Source of the DNA: Candidatus Omnitrophota bacterium
GTDB lineage: Bacteria; Omnitrophota; Gorgyraeia; Tantalellales; Tantalellaceae
Direction of reading: 5' to 3'
DNA: 12,177 nucleotides
Assembly: GCA_023142805.1 (NCBI GenBank)
Contig: JAGLIU010000057.1
Span: 1 to 12,177 of the forward strand
Part shown: piece by piece, positions 6,239 through 12,177 of the stretch
Layout of the letters: each line of letters starts with the position of its first letter
Position numbering within the stretch: the stretch's first letter is position 1
The notes under the pieces: model-generated
The model's database searches: none
What the model was told of the DNA's origin: nothing
Seen by the model: only the letters and a program-made list of their open reading frames with translations
Program-made: the position numbers and the translations under genes

Positions 6239-7219
6239 TCACCACTTAATTATTAACGCCCCCCAGGTAAGACCTCCTCCGAAGGCATCTATAAGTATTA
6301 TGTCACCTTTTTTTATGCGTCCCGATTCTACCGCTTCAGTGAACGCTACCGCGCTTGACGCGGCAGACATATTTCCATACTTTTCTATATTAAGATACAG
6401 TTTCTTTTCAGGATCCACGCCCATTCTTTTTGCCAACGCCTTAAGTATACGTATATTCGCCTGATGGGGTATTATTAGATCAATATCGTCGCCTTTAAGT
6501 CCCAAAGGTTCTGTTACAGCAAGTGCCGCGTCTGCCATGATCTTTACCGCGTGTTTAAAAAGTACGTTGCCTTCCATCTTTATTGTATGTAATTTATTCT
6601 CAACAGTTTTTATTGAAGCTGGCATACGTGACCCGCCTGCCGGAAGCTGTAAAAGATCTCCTTTACTGCCATCCGCGCCTAGCGCTGCCCCCAATATACC
6701 TCCTTCTTCTACCGGGCCTAATACTGCCGCTCCCGCACCGTCACCAAAAAGTACACATGTAGACCTTTCTTCCCAATCTGTAACGGCGGAAAGCTTTTCA
6801 GCCGCTATGACGAGGGCCCTTTTATACCCTCCGGTCTTAATTAAACTATCGGCAAGAGTAAGCCCATATACATATCCTGAACACGCGACAGAGATATCAA
6901 AAGCCGGTACTTTTCTTGCGCCAAGTTTTTGCTGAACTACACACGCGGTTGAAGGAAAGAACATATCCGGTGTTATTGTAGCGACTATGATCAGATCTAT
7001 ATCCTCCGGCTCAAGCTTCGCGTTCTTTAAGGCAAGTTTCGCGGCTTTTACCGCCATATCACTCGTAGCCTCATTTTCCGCGGCAATGCGCCTTTCTTTT
7101 ATTCCCGTACGCGTAACGATCCATTCGTCGGTGGTATCAAGCATTTTTTCCAGATCCGCGTTCGTCAGAACATTTTCCGGCAAATATTTTCCTACTCCCA
7201 ATATCCCTATTTTGGTCAC
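6239..7219 (-). CDS. fabH: 3-oxoacyl-ACP synthase III (KASIII)
   Basis: This enzyme condenses acetyl-CoA with malonyl-ACP and so starts each fatty acid chain; it links the acetyl-CoA enzymes upstream with FabD downstream. The catalytic triad is complete: Cys113 in ACSGY, His251 in IIPHQAN and Asn282 in YGNMSAASS (numbered from the chosen start). The C-terminal glycine loop FGGGLTWGA is present. I start at GTG 7219 because AAGGAGTT lies 3 nt upstream, its AAGGAG core 5 nt away, and because this gives 326 aa with Cys at 113, close to Cys112 of the E. coli enzyme. The frame is open further upstream to a TTG at 7276, but that adds a Thr/Gln-rich stretch unlike the family. It follows plsX with an 83-bp gap. 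Confidence 0.95.
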   Translation of the reverse strand: MTKIGILGVGKYLPENVLTNADLEKMLDTTDEWIVTRTGIKERRIAAENEATSDMAVKAAKLALKNAKLEPEDIDLIIVATITPDMFFPSTACVVQQKLGARKVPAFDISVACSGYVYGLTLADSLIKTGGYKRALVIAAEKLSAVTDWEERSTCVLFGDGAGAAVLGPVEEGGILGAALGADGSKGDLLQLPAGGSRMPASIKTVENKLHTIKMEGNVLFKHAVKIMADAALAVTEPLGLKGDDIDLIIPHQANIRILKALAKRMGVDPEKKLYLNIEKYGNMSAASSAVAFTEAVESGRIKKGDIILIDAFGGGLTWGALIIKW

Positions 7220-7222
7220 ATT

Positions 7223-7230
7223 AACTCCTT
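7223..7230 (-). promoter_or_regulatory. Shine-Dalgarno site that decides the fabH start
   Basis: AAGGAGTT on the minus strand ends 3 nt before the GTG at 7219; its AAGGAG core is 5 nt from the GTG. The ATG one base upstream and out of frame is followed directly by TGA, so it cannot serve. This favours GTG initiation. Confidence 0.75.
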
Positions 7231-7302
7231 TTTGTGTTTCCGGTGTTTTTTGAGTTTCTGAAGTTTGTCGCGTCAAACAACCCTACAAACTCCATAAACT
7301 TA

Positions 7303-8295
7303 TTAATAGCTTTGCAGTTCTTCAACAACATGCACATTTACTTTGTGATCCACATTGTCCGCGGCCGCGCATATAGCGTTTTTTATGGCCTTCGCGTTTG
7401 ACGAGCCATGCGCTATTATCACGCTTCCCTCCACACCCATAAGCGGCGCTCCGCCATATTCTGTCGCGTCTATTTTTCTTTTCAACGCCCGGAAAGCCGG
7501 AAGTGTTAACGTCGCGCCCAATTTTGTGATCCACCCGCTGAATTTAAGTTCTCTCTTAAGAAGTTCACTCGCGGCATCGGCAAATCCTTCGGTGACTTTA
7601 AGAAAAACATTGCCCATAAAACCGTCACATACTACAACATCCGCTTTGCCTTTATACACGTCTTTCGGCTCTATATTTCCTAAAAAATTCAATTTACTCT
7701 CCGAAAGCATTATGTGAGCTTCTTTTATGAAATCAGTTCCTTTAGTGTCTTCTTCCCCTATGTTTAAAAGAGCTATGGAAGGTTCTTCTTTATTAAGTAT
7801 GTGTTTGGAATAAGCATCACCCATAATACCGTACTGCAAAAGATGCAATGGTTTGGGATCTATATTGGCACCGACATCTATAACCATACATGGTTTGTTA
7901 AGCGTTGGAAAGATAACCGCTATACCGGGCCTGTCTACCCCGGGCAAAAGCCTCAGACTTAATGTCGCGGCACATACTACCGCGCCGGTATTACCCGCGC
8001 TTACAAAAGCGTCAAATACCCCTTCTTTTAAGAGCTCCGCTCCGATTACAATGGAAGATTTTCGTTTTTTTCTAACAGACAGCGCCGCGGGATCGTTCAT
8101 TTCTATAACTTCAGAAGCTTCTACAATGGCTATTTTTTCTTCAGGATAGTCCAATCCTTTAAGCTGTTTTTCAATCTCAGTTTTTTTACCTATCAGAGTT
8201 ATATCATATCCGTACTCACACACCGCTTGAATCGCCCCTTTTACGGGATATTCCGGCGCGTTATCTCCACCCATTGCGTCTAAACCGATCCTCAT
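7303..8295 (-). CDS. plsX: Phosphate acyltransferase PlsX
   Basis: PlsX converts acyl-ACP and phosphate to acyl-phosphate, the donor used by PlsY for the first step of phospholipid synthesis; it works at the inner face of the membrane. The 330-aa protein opens with the signature MRIGLDAMGGDNAP and contains SAGNTGA, DVGANIDPKP, GFMGNVFLK and the C-terminal YGGAPLMGV...IAHGSS segment, all typical. The start at 8295 is set by GGAGGAG 6 nt upstream. A longer frame to 8367 would add a Lys/Arg-rich tail overlapping rpmF and is rejected. It sits 25 bp after rpmF in the classical rpmF-plsX-fabH order and is probably cotranscribed. Confidence 0.96.
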   Translation of the reverse strand: MRIGLDAMGGDNAPEYPVKGAIQAVCEYGYDITLIGKKTEIEKQLKGLDYPEEKIAIVEASEVIEMNDPAALSVRKKRKSSIVIGAELLKEGVFDAFVSAGNTGAVVCAATLSLRLLPGVDRPGIAVIFPTLNKPCMVIDVGANIDPKPLHLLQYGIMGDAYSKHILNKEEPSIALLNIGEEDTKGTDFIKEAHIMLSESKLNFLGNIEPKDVYKGKADVVVCDGFMGNVFLKVTEGFADAASELLKRELKFSGWITKLGATLTLPAFRALKRKIDATEYGGAPLMGVEGSVIIAHGSSNAKAIKNAICAAADNVDHKVNVHVVEELQSY

Positions 8296-8320
8296 ATGAG
8301 ACTCCTCCGGTTTTTTCAGT

Positions 8321-8545
8321 TTAACCTTTTTTGTTTTTTTCTTCTTTTCGCGCCTTTTTTTCCTCAACGGTCTCTATTTTCTTGACCTGAGTTCCGGAAT
8401 AATAACCACAATAAGGACACACGTGGTGCGATTTCTTAGCTTTACCGCATTGTGAGCACTTCGCCGGCTCAGGCGCGGTAGCTTTATAATGTGTGCGTCT
8501 TTTGCGTCCACGCATTTTTGAATGTCTATGTTTTACTTTTGGCAT
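8321..8545 (-). CDS. rpmF: 50S ribosomal protein L32
   Basis: This is a small zinc-ribbon protein of the large ribosomal subunit. It has 74 aa: a basic N-terminus (MPKVKHRHSKMRGRKRR) and four Cys ligands in two pairs (C30/C33, C43/C46). A Lys/Glu-rich tail of about 20 residues makes it longer than the usual 55-65. GGAGGA precedes the ATG, within the 12-bp gap after the ackA stop. rpmF before plsX is a widely conserved arrangement. Confidence 0.95.
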   Translation of the reverse strand: MPKVKHRHSKMRGRKRRTHYKATAPEPAKCSQCGKAKKSHHVCPYCGYYSGTQVKKIETVEEKKARKEEKNKKG

Positions 8546-8557
8546 CTCGATTTCCTC

Positions 8558-9793
8558 CTATTTATCTTTATTCTGCTTTTTTCTAATAAGAAACTTTATT
8601 TTATTGATCCATGCCGCTATACCTTTGATCGCCGACCCCTCTCCCCCATTAGTTATATCATTTACTATCTTATAAGTGTCTTGAGCTATCAAAAATTCTT
8701 CATTTGTACTGATCGTAAGAAATTCCGTGCCGCCCGCGGATAAAAACCTTAGATCTTTTTCAATGGAGTCTCTTATCTCCGCTACTTTTTCACCTATCCC
8801 CGCCGTAAAAACTACCGCGTCAACAGACCCAAGAACCGCGGTATAAGCCCCTATATATTTTTTGATACGATAGACAAACATGTCATACGCGAGTTTGGCC
8901 CTTTTATTTCCCTCTTTACGAGCTTTTAATATGTCTCTCATGTCGTTACTTATACCTGACACTCCTAATAATCCGCTTTTTTTATTTAAAAGATCATTTA
9001 TCTCCTCAGGTCCCAGATTCTCTCTCTGCATAAGAAAAGTCACGACAGCGGGATCGATATCTCCGGAACGTGTTCCCATAAGAAGCCCCTCTAAAGGAGT
9101 AAAACCCATTGAAGTATCTACGCTCTTACCTCCGCGAATCGCCGCCATACTGCAACCGTTACCCAGATGTGCCGTTATAACGTTAACATCACTAACAGGT
9201 TTGCCCAAAACTTCAGCTGCTTTTAGAGATACAAATCTGTGACTGGTACCATGAAACCCATATCTCCTTATCCCGTATTTCTTGTACAATTCATAAGGCA
9301 CACCATAACAAAAAGTACGTTCTTCCATAGTCTGATGAAAAGCTGTATCAAACACCGCTACTTGAGGCACTCCTTCAAGTATCTTCATACAACTTCTTAT
9401 ACCTTCCAGAGAAGGAGGATTATGCAAAGGAGCGAGTTCTGAAAATTTTTCTATACTCTCGATAACCTCATCCGTAATAGTCGTACTTTTATTAAACTCT
9501 TCTCCTCCATGTACAACCCTATGTCCAACACCCGCTACATCTTTTAAATCGTTCAGAACACCGATTTCTTTGTCCATTAGAGTCTCTTTTATTATCTCAA
9601 TAGCCCCATGATGATCGAAACACCGCACCTCTGTTTCGACCTCGGGATTACCTTTACTCGTATATCTGAGAATAGATACTTCTTCACCTATTCTCTCAAC
9701 CACACCTCTCCCAATATCCGAAGAACCTTTTGTTATATCAAAAAGATCATATTTTGCCGAAGACGATCCACAGTTTATAACAAGTATCAGCAT
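8558..9793 (-). CDS. ackA: Acetate kinase
   Basis: AckA interconverts acetyl-phosphate plus ADP with acetate plus ATP, giving substrate-level ATP in fermentation. At 411 aa it is near family length. Active-site residues known from Methanosarcina AckA are all present, shifted by at most one: Asn7 in NCGSSSAK, Arg92 in GHRVVHGG, His124, Asp149 in FDTAFHQ, His181 in GFHGTSH and Arg242 in GTRSGDIDPA. FTAGIGE (329-335) and TNEEFLIA follow near the C-terminus. A basic tail ends the protein (KKQNKDK). AAGGAAA precedes the ATG. It lies downstream of pta, its metabolic partner, but across a 271-bp gap with a repeat, so it may have its own promoter. rpmF follows after 12 bp. Confidence 0.97.
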   Translation of the reverse strand: MLILVINCGSSSAKYDLFDITKGSSDIGRGVVERIGEEVSILRYTSKGNPEVETEVRCFDHHGAIEIIKETLMDKEIGVLNDLKDVAGVGHRVVHGGEEFNKSTTITDEVIESIEKFSELAPLHNPPSLEGIRSCMKILEGVPQVAVFDTAFHQTMEERTFCYGVPYELYKKYGIRRYGFHGTSHRFVSLKAAEVLGKPVSDVNVITAHLGNGCSMAAIRGGKSVDTSMGFTPLEGLLMGTRSGDIDPAVVTFLMQRENLGPEEINDLLNKKSGLLGVSGISNDMRDILKARKEGNKRAKLAYDMFVYRIKKYIGAYTAVLGSVDAVVFTAGIGEKVAEIRDSIEKDLRFLSAGGTEFLTISTNEEFLIAQDTYKIVNDITNGGEGSAIKGIAAWINKIKFLIRKKQNKDK

Positions 9794-9831
9794 TCAGTTT
9801 CCTTTTCCTTCTCATTAAATTTGTTTATTTT

Positions 9832-9890
9832 AGATCCCTCGACTCCTCTGCTTCGCTAAAGCTTCGCAGAAGTCACTCGGAATGACAATG
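9832..9890. repeat. 13-mer/hairpin repeat copy in the pta-ackA gap
   Basis: It starts with agatccctcgact, identical to the inverted-repeat end of the element at 3245, and ends actcggaatgacaatg as in that element. The middle contains gcttcgc twice (separated by taaa) and forms an imperfect stem between gact..tctgc and gcagaagtc (9841-9874). The copy at 5942 shares this centre. Confidence 0.7.
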
Positions 9891-9949
9891 TTTTTTCTTT
9901 GTTCATTCGCTTGGAATAACAGTGTAGTTCACAGTTCATCATTTGTAAT

Positions 9950-9979
9950 TCATAACTTGTAACCTGGAACAAAGGTCAA
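9950..9979 (-). promoter_or_regulatory. Weak candidate promoter for ackA
   Basis: TTGACC (9979-9974, minus strand) is followed after 18 nt by TTATGA (9955-9950). The -35 is good and the -10 poor. The reason to suspect a promoter here is the long gap between pta and ackA. Confidence 0.2.
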
Positions 9980-10026
9980 CTCTTTTATTGTTTATTACCT
10001 AAAAAACTCCGGATCAACTTTTTCTT

Positions 10027-10049
10027 CCAAACTACAAACTACCAACTAT
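10027..10049. repeat. Short degenerate 7-8 nt tandem repeat
   Basis: On the minus strand the stretch reads as three near-copies of TAGTTTG (tagttgg, tagtttg, tagtttgg), just downstream of the pta stop. A similar low-complexity pattern of another unit occurs at 3674-3701. No function is evident. Confidence 0.4.
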
Positions 10050-10064
10050 ACCCTATGTCACCGA

Positions 10065-11072
10065 TCATTGATTACCACTCTGCGCGCGTATTGCCGTAAT
10101 AACCGTTGTATCCACCACGTCTTCCCAGCTACATCCTCGAGACAGATCACTGCAAGGATGACTAAGTCCCTGTATTATAGGACCAACCGCTCTGGCGTTA
10201 CCTAACCTCTGGCTCAATTTGTATGAGATATTGCCGGCATCCAAATTCGGAAATATTAGAACGTTGGCTTTTCCGGCCACATCACTTCCCGGACATTTTC
10301 GCTCCGCTACTTCCGGAACGATCGCGGCATCAAGCTGAAGTTCACCATCTATCCTAAGTTCCGGTCTTTTCTCCTTCACTTTCTTTAAAGCCGCGAGCAC
10401 TGTTTCGATTGATTCCGATTTAGCGCTACCTTTTGTGGAATAACTCAGCATCGCTACCAAAGGTTCTATTCCGAATAGCTTACGAAACATATCACTTGTC
10501 GCTATAGCGATACCCGCGAGCTGCCTGGTAGTCGGATATGGTATAATACCACAATCCCCGTATGAAAAAAGCCCTTTCTCTCCGAACGGACAATTTCCCA
10601 TTTCCATAATAAACGAACTTGATACTGTTCCGATATCCTTATCTATTTTTAAACATTGTATAGCGGCTCGCGCGACATCTGACGTAGTATGACTAGCGCC
10701 CGCTACAAATCCATCGGCAAGGGTCATTCGCGTCATAACCGCGGCATAATTGACAAAATTGGACATAAGCGCTTCTTCCGCCTCTTGGACAGTAATGCCC
10801 TTATGCTTTCTAAGCTCGTAATATTTGTCTATAACTTGCTGCCTTTTTTCATTGATCACAGGATCTATTATCTCCACTCCATCCAGAGAAACAGATTCTT
10901 TTTCCGCCAAAGCTTTAATTCTTTCCTGACTTCCCAAAAGTAGTACATGAGCTACACCTTCTTTTTCAATAAACGCGGCCGCTTTAACTACCCTCGCGTC
11001 TTCCCCTTCAGGTAAGACTATTGTCCTTTTCTCTTCTTTTGCCTTTTTTCTGAGTTCTACTACTCTGCTCAT
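10065..11072 (-). CDS. pta: Phosphate acetyltransferase (short form)
   Basis: Pta converts acetyl-CoA and phosphate to acetyl-phosphate and CoA; with AckA it completes the acetate/ATP pathway. The 335-aa length is that of the single-domain form, without the N-terminal regulatory domains of long enterobacterial Pta. Family hallmarks are seen: SYSTKGSA (210-217), the long conserved block from DGELQLDAA (242) through KCPGSDVAGKANVLIFPNLDAG to SYKL, GPIIQG (298) and DLSRGCS (309-315). The ATG overlaps the coaD stop by four bases (ATGA), indicating translational coupling. The short-form EutD/PduL-type housekeeping variants are alternatives by function only; PduL is unrelated in sequence. Confidence 0.95.
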   Translation of the reverse strand: MSRVVELRKKAKEEKRTIVLPEGEDARVVKAAAFIEKEGVAHVLLLGSQERIKALAEKESVSLDGVEIIDPVINEKRQQVIDKYYELRKHKGITVQEAEEALMSNFVNYAAVMTRMTLADGFVAGASHTTSDVARAAIQCLKIDKDIGTVSSSFIMEMGNCPFGEKGLFSYGDCGIIPYPTTRQLAGIAIATSDMFRKLFGIEPLVAMLSYSTKGSAKSESIETVLAALKKVKEKRPELRIDGELQLDAAIVPEVAERKCPGSDVAGKANVLIFPNLDAGNISYKLSQRLGNARAVGPIIQGLSHPCSDLSRGCSWEDVVDTTVITAIRAQSGNQ

Positions 11073-11551
11073 CTTTTTATTTTCCCTTTTAATTTCTCCG
11101 CTACGTCTGGCGGAACAAAATCCGAAACATCGGCACCAAGATCAGCGACTTCTTTTATCAGCCTACTGGAAAGATATGAATACGATTCTTTCGGCATCAT
11201 AAATACTGTCTCTATTTCCGGATTCAATTTTCTATTAGTAAGAGCCATTTGAAATTCATATTCAAAATCCGATATCATTCTTAGTCCGCGAATAACTACT
11301 TTCGCGGATTTTTCCTTAGCATAATCAACTATTAAACCATCAAAATACTCCACTTCAACATTTTTATACGGCTTAACGGCTTCTTTAAGCATAAACACAC
11401 GCTCTTCGGCTGAAAAAAGTGGACCCTTTTCTTCACTGCGGGCAACCGCTACAAACACATTATCGTATAATCCGGATATTCTCTCGATTATATCAAGATG
11501 TCCATATGTTACAGGATCAAACGTCCCGGGATAAACTGCTCTTTTATTCAT
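11069..11551 (-). CDS. coaD: Phosphopantetheine adenylyltransferase
   Basis: CoaD joins 4'-phosphopantetheine and ATP to dephospho-CoA, the penultimate step of CoA synthesis. The protein is 160 aa, the normal size, if started at ATG 11551 (MNKRAVYPGTFDPVTYGH). A longer reading to 11611 adds 20 residues and is not needed. The nucleotidyltransferase signature TYGH (15-18), the VIRGLR segment and YSYLSSRLIKEVA are present. Its start overlaps the rsmD end by 8 bp and its stop overlaps pta by 4 bp, so rsmD-coaD-pta is a tight operon. The rsmD-coaD pairing is common in bacteria. Association with pta is less usual but sensible, as Pta uses CoA. Confidence 0.96.
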   Translation of the reverse strand: MNKRAVYPGTFDPVTYGHLDIIERISGLYDNVFVAVARSEEKGPLFSAEERVFMLKEAVKPYKNVEVEYFDGLIVDYAKEKSAKVVIRGLRMISDFEYEFQMALTNRKLNPEIETVFMMPKESYSYLSSRLIKEVADLGADVSDFVPPDVAEKLKGKIKR

Positions 11552-12098
11552 TCTTTTTAAATACGGATATGATCGTTTTTCCGTAAGTCCTTTGTTTATA
11601 AAGAGAAACATCCCCTGGAAATCCGGGAATGTCTTCGTTTTTGTGATGCTCTAGAATCAAAAAACCAGTGGAACTTACTATATCATATTGATATATTATT
11701 ATCAAGAGTTTTTTAACTATATTAGTGTTATAAGGGGGATCAGCAAAGATCAGATCAAATCTCTGCCTTTCTTCGGCCAAATACTCTATGGATTTATATA
11801 CATCCTCAACCATAACCGTGGTATTTTCTTCTAAATTCATAGAATTTATATTCTCTCTGATGATCTTAGAACATTCAAAGTTATTTTCTACAAAAACAGC
11901 TTTTTTCGCGCCGCGAGATAATGCTTCCAGGCCAAAAGCCCCGCTCCCGGAGAATAGATCCAAAAAATTCGCCCCCGGCACATCCATGGCTATAATATTA
12001 AAAACAGCTTCACGCACTCTATCTTTTGTAGGCCTCGTTATATCTATCTTCGGCTGTTTGATCTTTCTGCCTCTATGTTCCCCCGCGATGATCCTCAT
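11544..12098 (-). CDS. rsmD: 16S rRNA (guanine(966)-N(2))-methyltransferase
   Basis: RsmD methylates G966 of 16S rRNA during small-subunit assembly using S-adenosylmethionine. The 184-aa protein starts MRIIAGEHRGRKI as in the family, with RPTKDRVREAVFNI near residue 22, the SAM-binding motif DLFSGSGAFG (47-56) and the catalytic DPPY (120-123). I choose the ATG at 12098, which has GGGGGGAAG about 10 nt upstream, over the GTG at 12122, which adds eight residues not typical for the family. It is the first gene visible on the right and leads the rsmD-coaD-pta operon. Upstream lies a copy of the palindromic repeat, so its promoter is not visible with confidence. Confidence 0.95.
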   Translation of the reverse strand: MRIIAGEHRGRKIKQPKIDITRPTKDRVREAVFNIIAMDVPGANFLDLFSGSGAFGLEALSRGAKKAVFVENNFECSKIIRENINSMNLEENTTVMVEDVYKSIEYLAEERQRFDLIFADPPYNTNIVKKLLIIIYQYDIVSSTGFLILEHHKNEDIPGFPGDVSLYKQRTYGKTIISVFKKNE

Positions 12099-12124
12099 AT
12101 AAAATACTTCCCCCCTTTTCACGC

Positions 12125-12177
12125 TGTTCGGTTCTCAACAAAGCCGAAGTGATGTTACGCGCGCAGTTCCGCAGGCC
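12125..12177. repeat. Diverged copy of the long-hairpin repeat, cut by the window edge
   Basis: It matches 6128-6179 in order: tgttcg, ttctcaa, then a diverged stem arm, then cgcgcagttccgcaggcc, identical to the same stretch at 6162. Only the left half is inside the window; the other arm should lie just beyond 12177 if complete. It sits directly upstream of rsmD. Confidence 0.7.

Noticed and set aside
7220..7276. Upstream extension of fabH to a TTG codon
   Set aside because: No Shine-Dalgarno fits it, and the GTG at 7219 has a good one and places the active-site Cys at the family position.
8296..8367. Lys/Arg-rich N-terminal extension of PlsX
   Set aside because: It overlaps the end of rpmF and is absent from the family; GGAGGAG directly precedes the internal ATG at 8295.
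10051..10062. Second copy of ccctatgtcacc, also present inside the candidate aptamer (3022-3033)
   Set aside because: Only 12 bases match and the conserved GEMM core is absent here; a chance match of this length is expected in a window of this size.

Overview
The window reads as a chromosomal segment of an uncultivated Gram-negative bacterium, AT-leaning (roughly 40% GC by eye). The mix of a compact housekeeping operon, a very large secreted YD-repeat protein, a FabD with the GLSLGE active-site variant (as I recall from plants and Chlamydia) and many palindromic intergenic repeats would fit the PVC side of the tree, possibly Omnitrophota. That placement is an impression, not proof.

Left part (1-2841, minus strand): the N-terminal 947 residues of a giant secreted RHS/YD-repeat protein. 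The frame stays open to the left edge. A signal peptide is followed by YD-type repeats and by three copies, the last cut by the edge, of an inserted beta-rich domain that I do not recognise as a named family. Upstream (2842 to about 3136) is a structured leader RNA. Its core resembles the cyclic-di-GMP-I (GEMM) riboswitch, and its 3' end overlaps a very strong intrinsic terminator placed before the gene. A ligand-gated on-switch for a giant surface protein is the most interesting system here.

Middle (3137-4951): repeat-rich intergenic DNA, including a 371-bp element bounded by perfect 13-bp inverted repeats. After it come two convergent genes for small secreted proteins of unknown function, whose ends are 8 bp apart.

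Right part (4952-12098, all minus strand): in transcription order rsmD, coaD, pta, ackA, rpmF, plsX, fabH, fabD. rsmD/coaD and coaD/pta overlap by 8 and 4 bp. pta is followed by a 271-bp repeat-bearing gap and then ackA-rpmF-plsX with short gaps. fabH is 83 bp further on, and fabD lies beyond a 318-bp gap filled with palindromic repeats. The genes link acetyl-CoA/acetyl-phosphate metabolism (Pta, AckA), CoA synthesis (CoaD), initiation of fatty acid synthesis (FabD, FabH), phospholipid synthesis (PlsX) and ribosome assembly (RsmD, L32). acpP, fabG and fabF do not follow fabD here.

Two repeat families recur. One carries a 13-mer (agatccctcgact and its complement) at 3245, 3603, 5942 (one mismatch) and 9832. 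The other is a long hairpin family at 6043, 6134 and 12125. Several starts were set downstream of the longest possible ones (fabH at a GTG; plsX, coaD and rsmD at internal ATGs) using Shine-Dalgarno position and family length.
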